Program-made: the position numbers and the translations under genes
Shown here: in pieces, positions 52,494 through 60,908 of the stretch
How the letters are laid out: every line of letters begins with the position of its first letter
Position numbering within the stretch: position 1 is the stretch's first letter
The notes under the pieces: generated by a model
Told to the model about the DNA's origin: nothing
Databases searched by the model: none
The model's input: the letters and a program-made list of their open reading frames with translations, nothing else
Assembly (NCBI GenBank): GCA_001513025.1
Contig: LFRZ01000019.1
Span: 1 to 64,000 of the forward strand
Origin: Gammaproteobacteria bacterium DTU037
Lineage (GTDB): Bacteria > Pseudomonadota > Gammaproteobacteria > Pseudomonadales > Pseudomonadaceae
Length of the DNA: 64,000 nt
Direction: 5' to 3'

Positions 52494-52703
52494 CTAGAGC
52501 TGAGAGCGCCCAGAGCTGTGATGTAACAAAAGTCTGTGCTGAAGGCCATAGATCACCGCATTGTTGAATAAGGGCTGCAGGGTTAAATGGGGCATGGGTA
52601 CCTCAGGAGCTACACCCTCAATAGTTGATTCTTCTCTATAGACGCTGACCGAGTCGATATTGTTCAATGCTCGGCTGGTATTTTGCTTATGCTTACGGCA
52701 CAT
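52494..52703 (-). pseudogene. algZ: Remnant of the AlgZ/FimS sensor kinase gene
   Basis: A 69-codon ORF directly upstream of algR. Its segment VPMPHLTLQPLFNNAVIYGLQ matches the N-box of LytS/AlgZ histidine kinases (LQPLxENAVxHG), and position and orientation fit algZ. The membrane domain, the phospho-accepting histidine region and the G-boxes are missing: a stop lies just upstream in frame, and the ORF ends soon after the N-box. The conserved Glu of the N-box is Asn. Most likely a decayed gene; an error in assembly could also explain it. Confidence 0.7.
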
Positions 52704-52831
52704 GCCATATCACTTGTCAGACAGACGGCGTTGCTCTTGGCTATCTGTGCCTTAGTAGTGTTGCCTGATCTAGTAAGGGGCGGCAAGCACTGTTATGGAT
52801 AAAAGCCTTAATAATCTGGCTCGGGAGGCTC

Positions 52832-53332
52832 TCAATTGCAGCGAGCCTGTTCTGCTGCATTTTCTGCTGTGCTGGCGCTACGTAAGCGACCTTGGCGATT
52901 AAGAATCAGTTGCCAGCTGATATCTTGCTGATCGCAACTATAAAAGCGACCGTTACCGATTGGGCTAATGCCATTGCTATGAAACTTAATGGTTGACTGG
53001 AAACCACTCCATTGCAAGCGTGGTTGCTGTGTATTAAGTTGAGTTACCGCCACTGGAGTCGATTGATTGATCTCACGCAGCAGCCAACCCTGTGACCAAT
53101 CACTGACGCAAGATAAACCATCCTGGCTGCCGCATAATTCAACGCCTACGCGATGGGTCACGGCATAGGCCCGGGCATTATGCAGCGCCCGAGCAATTTG
53201 ATTGGATAAGGCGTGTTGTTGATTGCGCTGGATAAAATCGTGCATGGCAGGCAGCGCAAACTGAGCTAAAATTGCCAATAAAGTCAGCACAATCAGTAGC
53301 TCAACTAAAGTAAATGCGCGTTGCTGCTGCAT
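52832..53332 (-). CDS. FimT/GspH-type minor pseudopilin
   Basis: A 166-residue type IV pilin-like protein. The internal ATG is used: it gives MQQQRAFTLVELLIVLTLLAILAQFALPAM, a class III signal with Glu at +5, and GGAGG lies upstream. The residue before the cleavage site is Ala, not the usual Gly. A GspH/FimT C-terminal domain follows, with VGVELCGSQDGLSCVSDWSQGWLL and four cysteines. It may prime pili or take part in DNA uptake. It sits alone between the algZ remnant and trxC, away from other pilin genes. Confidence 0.85.
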   Translation of the reverse strand: MQQQRAFTLVELLIVLTLLAILAQFALPAMHDFIQRNQQHALSNQIARALHNARAYAVTHRVGVELCGSQDGLSCVSDWSQGWLLREINQSTPVAVTQLNTQQPRLQWSGFQSTIKFHSNGISPIGNGRFYSCDQQDISWQLILNRQGRLRSASTAENAAEQARCN

Positions 53333-53485
53333 AAACAAACAGCCTCCATACTCTGTGTGGTGATCCATTCATACTTAAAGTTTTAGACTAAAAAACGGCA
53401 ATGGGCAAATAACTGCTTTAGAGGCTGGGCTATATAGTTAATAATTAGGTAGAGTGTTGTTATCTTCAATCAAGAGGACGTCAAA

Positions 53486-53926
53486 ATGACTGCATCTATT
53501 GTTGTGCCTTGCGCACATTGTGCGACCTTAAACCGCATTCCCAGTGATAAACGTGACGCACAGCCACAATGTGGTTCGTGTAAGAAAGATATATTTATCA
53601 GCGAGCCCTTGGATTTGGATCCAGCCACCTTTGCCAAGCAAAGCAAGGGTGATGTACCTTTATTAGTGGACGTTTGGGCCAGTTGGTGTGGGCCATGCCG
53701 CCAATTTGCACCGACCTTTAGTCAGGCCGCAGCACAGCTGAGCACCCAGTGCCGTTTTGCTAAGCTCGACAGCGAAGCGCATCCAGCCCTTTCCGGCGAA
53801 CTGGGTGTGCGCTCGATTCCCAGTTTGATTCTATTTCGCCACGGTAAAGAGGTGGCCAGACAAAGCGGCGCTTTGCCTTTAACGCAGCTATTGAGTTGGC
53901 TCAAACAATATGGCGTACATAATTAA
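53486..53926 (+). CDS. trxC: Thioredoxin 2 (TrxC)
   Basis: A 146-residue zinc thioredoxin. An N-terminal zinc ribbon with Cys9, Cys12, Cys29 and Cys32 (CAHC, CGSC) precedes a thioredoxin domain with active site WCGPC (67-71) and the cis-proline in SIPSLILFRHG. This arrangement defines TrxC, an oxidative-stress thioredoxin in the cytosol. AAGAGGACG precedes the ATG. It is followed by argH in the same direction. Confidence 0.95.
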   Translation: MTASIVVPCAHCATLNRIPSDKRDAQPQCGSCKKDIFISEPLDLDPATFAKQSKGDVPLLVDVWASWCGPCRQFAPTFSQAAAQLSTQCRFAKLDSEAHPALSGELGVRSIPSLILFRHGKEVARQSGALPLTQLLSWLKQYGVHN

Positions 53927-53999
53927 GTATGGGACGGCATAAGCGTGCGTCATCCTGTTATTATGTGCGCATCTTTTATTGATTAGCTGGGCAGGTTCA

Positions 54000-55394
54000 A
54001 TGAGTAACGAGAAAACCAATCAGTCGTGGGGCGGCCGTTTTAGTGAGCCGGTCGATGCTTTTGTCGCACGTTTCACTGCCTCGGTGGATTTTGATCAACG
54101 TCTGTATCGTCATGACATTATGGGCTCAATTGCCCATGCTACGATGTTAGCCAAAGTTGGCGTGTTAACAACGGGTGAGTGTGACACTGTGGTCGCGGGT
54201 TTGCAGGCGATTGAGCAGGAAATCGAAGCCGGACAGTTCGTCTGGAGTACCGCGTTGGAAGATGTGCATATGAACATCGAAGCACGCCTCACTGAGCAGG
54301 TCGGTATCGTTGGTAAAAAGCTGCATACGGGACGTAGTCGTAATGACCAAGTGGCCACCGATATTCGTCTGTGGTTGCGTGATGAAATTGACTTGATTTT
54401 GTCTGAATTGACACGCCTACAAAGTGGTTTGCTGGGCTTGGCCGGGGCACATGCCGACACCATTATGCCGGGCTTTACCCACTTGCAAACCGCGCAGCCG
54501 GTGACTTTTGGTCATCATATGCTGGCTTGGTTTGAAATGCTCTCGCGCGATTACGAGCGTTTAGTCGATTGCCGTAAGCGTACCAACCGTATGCCTTTGG
54601 GCAGCGCAGCCTTGGCCGGTACCACCTATCCCATTGACCGTGAATTGACCTGTGAGCTGCTGGGCTTTGAAGCCGTTTCTGGTAACTCGCTGGATGGTGT
54701 ATCGGATCGTGACTTTGCCATAGAATTTTGTGCCGCGGCCAGTATCGCCATGATGCACTTATCACGTTTCTCGGAAGAGTTGGTGTTGTGGACCTCGGCG
54801 CAGTTCCAGTTTATTGACTTGCCCGACCGCTTTTGCACCGGCAGTTCGATTATGCCGCAAAAGAAAAACCCTGATGTGCCAGAATTAGTCCGCGGTAAAA
54901 GTGGCCGTGTGTTTGGCGCCTTAATGGGCTTGTTAACTTTGATGAAAGGCCAGCCTTTGGCGTACAACAAAGATAACCAAGAAGATAAAGAGCCGCTGTT
55001 TGATACGGCGGATACTTTACGCGATAGCCTGCGCGCTTTCGCCGATATGGTGCCAGCGATTGTGCCTAAGCAAGAAATGATGCGCGAAGCTGCGTTACGT
55101 GGTTTCTCTACCGCAACGGACTTGGCGGATTACTTGGTGGGTAAGGGTTTACCTTTTCGTGATTGCCATGAAATTGTTGGTCATGCGGTGGGTTACGGTG
55201 TTAAACAGGGTAAAGATTTAGCACAAATGAGTTTGGCTGAGTTGCAGCAGTTCAGCACTGAAATTGGTGACGATGTGTTTGAGGTGCTGACCTTGGAAGG
55301 CTCAGTCAATGCGCGTAACCATATTGGTGGTACTGCGCCGGCACAAGTGCGTGCGGCAGTGCAACATGGTCGTGAATTATTGGCCAGTCGCTAA
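54000..55394 (+). CDS. argH: Argininosuccinate lyase
   Basis: A 464-residue enzyme that splits argininosuccinate to arginine and fumarate, the last step of arginine synthesis. [57 protein letters not shown] and the signature [12 protein letters not shown] are present. The ATG seven codons into the track ORF fits the family N-terminus. In P. aeruginosa argH lies directly next to algZ; here fimT-like and trxC genes lie between. Confidence 0.96.
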   Translation: MSNEKTNQSWGGRFSEPVDAFVARFTASVDFDQRLYRHDIMGSIAHATMLAKVGVLTTGECDTVVAGLQAIEQEIEAGQFVWSTALEDVHMNIEARLTEQVGIVGKKLHTGRSRNDQVATDIRLWLRDEIDLILSELTRLQSGLLGLAGAHADTIMPGFTHLQTAQPVTFGHHMLAWFEMLSRDYERLVDCRKRTNRMPLGSAALAGTTYPIDRELTCELLGFEAVSGNSLDGVSDRDFAIEFCAAASIAMMHLSRFSEELVLWTSAQFQFIDLPDRFCTGSSIMPQKKNPDVPELVRGKSGRVFGALMGLLTLMKGQPLAYNKDNQEDKEPLFDTADTLRDSLRAFADMVPAIVPKQEMMREAALRGFSTATDLADYLVGKGLPFRDCHEIVGHAVGYGVKQGKDLAQMSLAELQQFSTEIGDDVFEVLTLEGSVNARNHIGGTAPAQVRAAVQHGRELLASR

Positions 55395-55442
55395 GTGCAG
55401 CGTGTTTGCGACTGAATGGATCAAGTGTTTTTGGAGGTTAGC

Positions 55443-55928
55443 GTGACGGATAAACCGAGAGATGTGCGTTTTCAAGTATCGGCGGATCGCGCTTCAGCCA
55501 GTCGCAAGGTACGTTATGTGGAAACCAACCAAGGTGATGCAGATGATTGTATGCTGTGTCAGCTTGATGAAGGTGGGGTGCCGGTTGGTGATAGTGATCA
55601 GTCCGCGTCTGTCGCGCCTGAAGCGCAGCCCGATACTCGAGTGTCGGCTGTCGATGATGCCGTTGATGAAGACGCTGAAGATCAGTTTGTTGAAGAAAAG
55701 CTGATGGATGCCATTGAAAATCAGTTGGTTGCACAACAGCCGCCAGCAGTACAAGCGGTACTGAATAAGCTGACATTAGTCGGACATACACGCGAAGACG
55801 CTGTGCAGATGATGGCGCAGGTTTTGGCGTGGCAAATTAGTGACATGTTAAAGACGGAGCAGCCTTTTGATTTGGTTGCTTATGAGCGCGCATTACGTGC
55901 ATTACCGCAGCTGCCTGATGCGCCTTAA
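55443..55928 (+). CDS. Acidic protein of unknown function
   Basis: A 161-residue protein not recognised. GTG start is chosen because GGAGG sits 5 nt upstream; the ATG in the track lacks one. The N-terminal 50 residues are basic (KPRDVRFQVSADRASASRKVRYV) with a CMLC pair; the middle is strongly acidic and probably disordered (DDAVDEDAEDQFVEEK); the last 70 residues look helical (AVQAVLNKLTLVGHTREDAVQMMAQVLAWQI). It lies between argH and the TIGR02647 gene. No function is proposed. Confidence 0.75.
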   Translation: MTDKPRDVRFQVSADRASASRKVRYVETNQGDADDCMLCQLDEGGVPVGDSDQSASVAPEAQPDTRVSAVDDAVDEDAEDQFVEEKLMDAIENQLVAQQPPAVQAVLNKLTLVGHTREDAVQMMAQVLAWQISDMLKTEQPFDLVAYERALRALPQLPDAP

Positions 55929-55986
55929 AATGCATGGGCGTTGTTACGCAAGTCCTTTATTACCTAATAAATAGGTGGAGTAGATT

Positions 55987-56223
55987 ATGTCTTGGACCCC
56001 TGAGATTGTCGCGGAACTCGAAGTGTTATGCTTATACAATTTAGATAGCACACTAGAAGGCATTAAAGTACATAGCAGTGCTGGAGCTGAGCGTGTTGCT
56101 GCTGTTCAGCGTTTATTTGAAAAAGGCCTTATCAGCCAAGACGATGGCGGTTACTTAACCAGCCTGGGTCTTGAAACTGCTGCACATGCGCAAGCTGTGC
56201 TAACTGTTCTAGAGGCAAACTAA
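55987..56223 (+). CDS. TIGR02647 family small protein
   Basis: A 78-residue protein matching the small conserved family TIGR02647 of pseudomonads and relatives: MSWTPEIVAELEVLCLYNLDSTLEGIKVHSSA, then LFEKGLISQDDGGYLTSLGLETAAHAQ. The second half looks like a winged-helix-type segment, so nucleic-acid binding is possible but unproven. AGGTGGAG lies upstream. cyaA begins 16 nt after its stop, so they may be co-transcribed. Confidence 0.85.
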   Translation: MSWTPEIVAELEVLCLYNLDSTLEGIKVHSSAGAERVAAVQRLFEKGLISQDDGGYLTSLGLETAAHAQAVLTVLEAN

Positions 56224-56239
56224 AGCAGTTTGAGAGGTC

Positions 56240-58360
56240 ATGGTTGAGATCCGCTTGGATAGTGATACAGGTATTGATGATCAAGACCTGTATCGTGTGC
56301 GTCAGCGTTTTTTAAGCGTCAACCATGATCGCTTACAGCGAGCTTATTTAGTGTTGTCGCAGCACCAGCAATCGGTGCTGCGTTTATTGCCTCTATTGCT
56401 GCATCTCAATCATCCACTGTTACCCGGCTATGTCTCCAGCCGCACGCCTGCCGGTTTAAGTGCGTATCAGCCCAGCGCTGATTTAGTTCAATATGCGCAG
56501 TTTTTTGCCCCTTCCTTTACTTATCAAGCATCGCGCGCTAATCAGGCTGCACAGCCTTTGCATGGGTTGTTTTTGATGGGTAGCTTAGGCTCTGTCGCCT
56601 ATGCTGAAGACAGTGATATGGATTTTTGGTTATGCCATAGCGCTGCTTTAACGCCCACAGAGTTGCAGAGTCTGCGCAAAAAATGCGATCTATTGCAGGA
56701 CTGGGCGGCGAGTTGTGGGGCAAAAATGAGTCTGTTTTTAATTGAGCCCCAGCAGTTTGCCCGCGGCCAATCCAGCCATCGAACACTCAGCATCGATGAT
56801 TGTGGTAGCACTCAGCACTACTTGCTCTTGGATGAGTTTTATCGCACGGCCTTATGGTTGGCTGGGCGCACACTTTTGTGGTGGTTGGTACCGGCTGACG
56901 AAGAGCATCGTTACCAAGACTATTGCGCTATTTTATTCGCCAAGCGTTACGTGCGAGATGACGAGGTGATTGATTTAGGTGGCTTGGCGCATATCCCCAG
57001 TGGTGAATTTATCAGTGCAGGGGTATGGCAGTTGTATAAAGGCATTGAGTCGCCGTACAAATCTTTGCTGAAGTTATTACTGCTTGAAGTGTATGCCACC
57101 GAGCAGCCACAGATTGAGTGTCTAAGCTTGAGCTTCAAGCGTGCTATTTATGCCAATCAGCTGAATTTGGATGAGTTGGATGCCTATGTAATGCTCTATC
57201 GGCGACTCGAAGCTTACTTGCTTGAGCGTCATGAACTGGGACGCTTAGAAGTGGTACGCCGCTGCTTTTATCTTAAGGTGGGCAAGCGTTTAACGCAGGG
57301 GCGCTTGCCGGGTTCGAGTAGCTGGCGGCGCAGGCTACTCGAACAACTGACCGATACCTGGGGCTGGCACCTAGTGTTGCTCAGCGATCTTGATCGCCGT
57401 CCGCAGTGGAAGGTCTTACAGGTACAACAAGAACGCTGCGTATTGGTGCATGAGCTGATCTACAGCTACCGGTGTTTAACGCAGTTGTCACAACAGAGGC
57501 AGGCGCCTCAACAGGTGCAGCCTAGCCGTGATTTAACAGTGCTGTGGCATCGCTTATATGCGGCTTTTGCGCATACCAAAGACAAGATTGAGTACCTTGA
57601 TCCCGGCATTGCACCTGACTTATCCGAGCCGACCTTAACCTTTGTGCGGTCTACAGAGTACGCCTTTGAGCAGGCGAGTTGGGGGGTGTTTCGTGGCCGT
57701 TTAGATGGCCAAGAGTGGCACGCACAGACACCGCTTCAGCGCCACCAAACACTGTTGTCTATACTGGTTTGGGCGTATTTAAATGGTGTGATAGATGATT
57801 CGACGCAGTTGCATTGCGAGGCGTCTGACAGTGGGTTAAGTGTGCGCGAGTTATATGCCATCCTTAGCCGTTTGCGCCGCGTGCTGCCCTTGCCACTGCC
57901 GGCGGTGACTGAGGACATATTATTGCTTCGTAGTTATCCAGTGACTGTTTTATTACTGGTTAATCTTACTGGTGATCCCGCGCCGCAGTGCAGCCCAGTG
58001 TATCAGAATAAAATCAGCGAACCGAGAGCAGCTTTTAGTGGCTCAGGGCTGACTGAAAGGACACATCTGAGTATTGATCAGGTTGTCTTAAACAGCTGGA
58101 ACGAACTGACGGTCAGTCAGGTGAGTGGTGAGGCAGCTGTGCAGCAGAGTTTGACTCAATTGTTTAATCACTGCGCTGAGCACAATGCTGAGTTACACGT
58201 CCATATGGGCTGTTTTTCTGGTGCTCAACCCGACTTGTTGGTTCGACGCCTTGAGCAATTGTTGGCTCAAGCGTTTACTGACAGTCGAGTTGAGGCGCAC
58301 AGGGTAAGCAATAAAGCCTGCACATTTTACCGGGTGAGACGAGAGTCGCTTAGCGTTTAA
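56240..58360 (+). CDS. cyaA: Class I adenylate cyclase, short form
   Basis: A 706-residue class I cyclase that makes cAMP. The catalytic region is complete: FLMGSLGSVAYAEDSDMDFWLCHS holds the GS motif and Asp126/Asp128, followed by RKCDLLQDWAASCGAKMSLFLI and GAGVWQLYKGIESPYKSLLKLLLLEVYA-like ISAGVWQLYKGIESPYK. It is shorter than E. coli CyaA (848); it stops soon after the LSIDQVVLNSWNELTV motif, so the C-terminal regulatory part seems reduced. GAGAGG precedes the ATG. It converges on rnk. Confidence 0.9.
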   Translation: MVEIRLDSDTGIDDQDLYRVRQRFLSVNHDRLQRAYLVLSQHQQSVLRLLPLLLHLNHPLLPGYVSSRTPAGLSAYQPSADLVQYAQFFAPSFTYQASRANQAAQPLHGLFLMGSLGSVAYAEDSDMDFWLCHSAALTPTELQSLRKKCDLLQDWAASCGAKMSLFLIEPQQFARGQSSHRTLSIDDCGSTQHYLLLDEFYRTALWLAGRTLLWWLVPADEEHRYQDYCAILFAKRYVRDDEVIDLGGLAHIPSGEFISAGVWQLYKGIESPYKSLLKLLLLEVYATEQPQIECLSLSFKRAIYANQLNLDELDAYVMLYRRLEAYLLERHELGRLEVVRRCFYLKVGKRLTQGRLPGSSSWRRRLLEQLTDTWGWHLVLLSDLDRRPQWKVLQVQQERCVLVHELIYSYRCLTQLSQQRQAPQQVQPSRDLTVLWHRLYAAFAHTKDKIEYLDPGIAPDLSEPTLTFVRSTEYAFEQASWGVFRGRLDGQEWHAQTPLQRHQTLLSILVWAYLNGVIDDSTQLHCEASDSGLSVRELYAILSRLRRVLPLPLPAVTEDILLLRSYPVTVLLLVNLTGDPAPQCSPVYQNKISEPRAAFSGSGLTERTHLSIDQVVLNSWNELTVSQVSGEAAVQQSLTQLFNHCAEHNAELHVHMGCFSGAQPDLLVRRLEQLLAQAFTDSRVEAHRVSNKACTFYRVRRESLSV

Positions 58361-58410
58361 ATCAGGCGTTTTGCCGAGACAGTTAACGTTAACATAATGC
58401 CCATATGTGT

Positions 58411-58818
58411 TTATAGGGTGAATTCGCCGTGCGCTTCGGGCTGATACTCAACATGCTTTAAGGTTAATTTTAGTGTTTTGCCTTTTGGCGTTTGCCAATC
58501 GATGCTTTGTCCTACACTAAGGCCGAGTAGCGCCATGCCAATAGGTGCCAAAATCGAAACATGTCCATCCTTACCGCCTTGCTCAGGGTAGGCCAGAGTT
58601 AACTGGTAGTCCTTTGCGCTGCAGTCCTCATAGAAGTGGGCTTTGGAGTTCATGGTGACGATATTATTGGCGATTTCTGTATGACCAACAAAATTCGCGC
58701 GGGCAAGTTCTGCTTCTAAGGCTTCGGCTGCTGCATCATAGTCGGCTAGATTGTCGAGCATCTGCTCAAGGCGTTGCATATCTAAACGAGTGACGGTGAT
58801 CGCGGGTTTGTTGCTCAT
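58411..58818 (-). CDS. rnk: Nucleoside diphosphate kinase regulator Rnk
   Basis: A 135-residue Rnk protein: short N-terminal coiled coil (TRLDMQRLEQMLDNLADYDAAAEALEAELARA) and a C-terminal GreA/GreB-like FKBP domain (MNSKAHFYEDCSAKDYQLTLAYPEQGG, VSILAPIGMALLGLSVGQSIDW). Rnk binds RNA polymerase and was found as a regulator of Ndk. The start is preceded by AGGAGGGCC. It has its own start downstream of the cyaY terminator and converges on cyaA, the order seen in P. aeruginosa. Confidence 0.94.
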   Translation of the reverse strand: MSNKPAITVTRLDMQRLEQMLDNLADYDAAAEALEAELARANFVGHTEIANNIVTMNSKAHFYEDCSAKDYQLTLAYPEQGGKDGHVSILAPIGMALLGLSVGQSIDWQTPKGKTLKLTLKHVEYQPEAHGEFTL

Positions 58819-58852
58819 GGTCTTTGTGGCCCTCCTAGGGCTTAACTCAAAA

Positions 58853-58890
58853 TCAAAAAAGACAAAACCCCGCCGAAAGACGAGGTTTTG
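58853..58890 (-). terminator. Terminator of cyaY
   Basis: On the minus strand CAAAACC pairs with GGTTTTG, extended inward by TCGTC/GGCGG pairs with G-U, loop TTTC, then TCTTTTTTG. It lies about 100 nt after the cyaY stop and before rnk. Confidence 0.82.
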
Positions 58891-58989
58891 AGGTGCTGTT
58901 TATTCTTTACAGCGCATGTATGCAACGTATCACAGCTATCTAAATAAGCAAGCATCGGCGCAGAAACAATCGCTAGGGCGATGTCTCGC

Positions 58990-59322
58990 TTACAGGCTAT
59001 TTAAGTCAAAGGTGTGCTGCGTGTGTGCCAGCAAAATCGTGCTGAGCATTTGCGCTAATGTTTGTTGAGTGCTGGCACAGTGCCAGAGGCTCCGTTCGCT
59101 ATCATAATCAAAATGAAAACCACCGCTACGGTCGGCCAACCATAACTGTTTGAGAGGCTCTTGGCGGCTTAAAATCAGTTGGTGCTGATTTTCGAAGGTC
59201 AGGGTCAAAATACCGGCGCTATTTTCAAGATCAATGTCAGCATCGTTGGCGTCAATAATATCTTCTAGGTTACGTTGTGTGGCATCGACAAGGTCATGGA
59301 ACTGGTGATTACTTAGGCTCAT
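58990..59322 (-). CDS. cyaY: CyaY, bacterial frataxin
   Basis: A 110-residue frataxin-like protein that regulates IscS and supplies or senses iron for Fe-S assembly. The acidic first helix (NLEDIIDANDADIDLENSAGILTLTF) and QLILSRQEPLKQLWLADRSGGFHFDYD are the frataxin signatures. Length fits E. coli (106). It is divergent from lptM, the usual cyaY/lppL-lysA arrangement. GGAG precedes its ATG. Confidence 0.93.
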   Translation of the reverse strand: MSLSNHQFHDLVDATQRNLEDIIDANDADIDLENSAGILTLTFENQHQLILSRQEPLKQLWLADRSGGFHFDYDSERSLWHCASTQQTLAQMLSTILLAHTQHTFDLNSL

Positions 59323-59504
59323 GGAGAGCTCCTTTATATTTTTGCATGGCTAAACAGAGGAATGTGCAGAAAATGGGTCAATGAGATGGGTAATAATACG
59401 TCTTTTTCATGACTATCCTAGTGCGTCAGTCTATTGCGCGCATAGGCAAGATTATGAGGGGTCGGTATACTCATGGCATTCATGGTTTTGACGAAGGGTT
59501 TATT

Positions 59505-59645
59505 ATGAAGCGTATTCTGCTTCCGTTTCTTATGTTATCGGTGATGCTGTTGGGCTTAACGGCTTGTGGTCAAAAAGGTCCGCTCTATCATCCGGATGAT
59601 GAAAAAGCTGCGCATGAACACCGTAAAGATCGTTATGAACTCTAA
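59505..59645 (+). CDS. lptM: LptM (LppL/YifL) lipoprotein
   Basis: A 46-residue outer-membrane lipoprotein. Signal peptide [21 protein letters not shown] has lipobox Cys21, followed by the family signature GQKGPLYHP. In E. coli LptM promotes LptD oxidative folding. The track ORF start is 32 codons too long; the ATG here has GAAGGG upstream. It is the first gene of lptM-lysA-dapF-DUF484-xerC-HAD. Confidence 0.93.
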   Translation: MKRILLPFLMLSVMLLGLTACGQKGPLYHPDDEKAAHEHRKDRYEL

Positions 59646-59656
59646 TGGGGGCGAAC

Positions 59657-60907
59657 ATGCAAGCATTTACCTATAAAAACGCTGAATTACATGCAGAGAA
59701 TGTTGCCTTGACGGCAATTGCACAGCAGTTTGGCACGCCCACCTATGTTTATTCACGGGCACATATTGAAGCACAATACCGCAGCTATGCTGATGCTTTA
59801 CAAGGTGTTGAGCATTTGGTTTGTTTTGCCGTAAAAGCCAATTCTAATCTTGCCGTGTTAAATGTTTTAGCACGCTTGGGTGCAGGCTTTGACATTGTGT
59901 CGCTTGGCGAATTAGAGCGGGTCCTGGCTGCCGGGGGCTTACCTGAGAAAATAGTGTTTTCGGGGGTTGGCAAAACTCGCGAAGAAATGCAGCGCGCACT
60001 GGAAGTGGGTGTGCATTGCTTTAACGTTGAGTCGGTTGATGAGCTGGATCGTCTGCAAGATGTTGCAGCACACATGGGCGTGCTGGCGCCGGTTTCTCTG
60101 CGCGTGAATCCCGATGTGGATGCTGGTACTCATCCATATATTTCGACCGGTCTAAAAGACAATAAATTTGGTATTGATATCAATATTGCCGAGTCGGTCT
60201 ATCAGCATGCGGCCACTTTGAGTCATATTGACATCAAAGGGGTGGATTGCCATATTGGTTCGCAATTAACCTCATTGACGCCTTTTCTAGATGCGCTGGA
60301 TCGGGTCTTATTGTTGGTTGATCGTTTGGCTGAGAATGGCATTGCGATCCGTCACTTGGATTTGGGCGGCGGCTTAGGTGTGCGCTATCAAGATGAGCAG
60401 CCGCCTTGTGCGGGTGACTATATGGCGGCGGTGCGTGAGCGTGTTGCGGGCCGTCAGCTGGCTTTGGTGTTTGAGCCGGGTCGCTATATTGTGGCCAATG
60501 CTGGTGTGTTGCTGATGCAGGTGGAATACCTTAAGCATACCGAATATAAAGATTTTGCCATTGTTGATGCGGCGATGAATGACATGCTGCGTCCGGCCTT
60601 GTATCAAGCCTGGATGGATGTGCAAGCGGTACAGCCACGTAGTGGTACGACACGTTGTTATGACATTGTTGGGCCTGTCTGCGAGACTGGGGACTTCTTA
60701 GCTAAAGAGCGTGATATGGCCTTAGCTGAAGGCGATTTACTGGCCTTATGCTCCGCGGGTGCGTACGGTTTTGTGATGAGTTCCAATTACAACAGTCGCG
60801 GCCGCGCTGCTGAAGTGCTTGTGGATGGCGAGCAGGCGTACTTGGTACGTCGGCGTGAAACCATTGAAGAATTGTACGCCCTCGAAAGCCTACTGCCGGA
60901 GTCATAA
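59657..60907 (+). CDS. lysA: Diaminopimelate decarboxylase
   Basis: A 416-residue fold-III PLP enzyme making lysine from meso-diaminopimelate. The PLP lysine is in FAVKANSNLAVL, HIGSQL and GGGLGVRY bind cofactor, FEPGRYIVANAG follows, and the catalytic Cys is in GPVCETGDFLA. It is intact, in contrast to the next gene. MQAFTYKNAELHAENVAL matches the Pseudomonas LysA N-terminus and GGGGG lies 5 nt before, so this ATG is chosen over the one overlapping the lptM stop. Confidence 0.95.
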   Translation: MQAFTYKNAELHAENVALTAIAQQFGTPTYVYSRAHIEAQYRSYADALQGVEHLVCFAVKANSNLAVLNVLARLGAGFDIVSLGELERVLAAGGLPEKIVFSGVGKTREEMQRALEVGVHCFNVESVDELDRLQDVAAHMGVLAPVSLRVNPDVDAGTHPYISTGLKDNKFGIDINIAESVYQHAATLSHIDIKGVDCHIGSQLTSLTPFLDALDRVLLLVDRLAENGIAIRHLDLGGGLGVRYQDEQPPCAGDYMAAVRERVAGRQLALVFEPGRYIVANAGVLLMQVEYLKHTEYKDFAIVDAAMNDMLRPALYQAWMDVQAVQPRSGTTRCYDIVGPVCETGDFLAKERDMALAEGDLLALCSAGAYGFVMSSNYNSRGRAAEVLVDGEQAYLVRRRETIEELYALESLLPES

Positions 60908-60908
60908 C

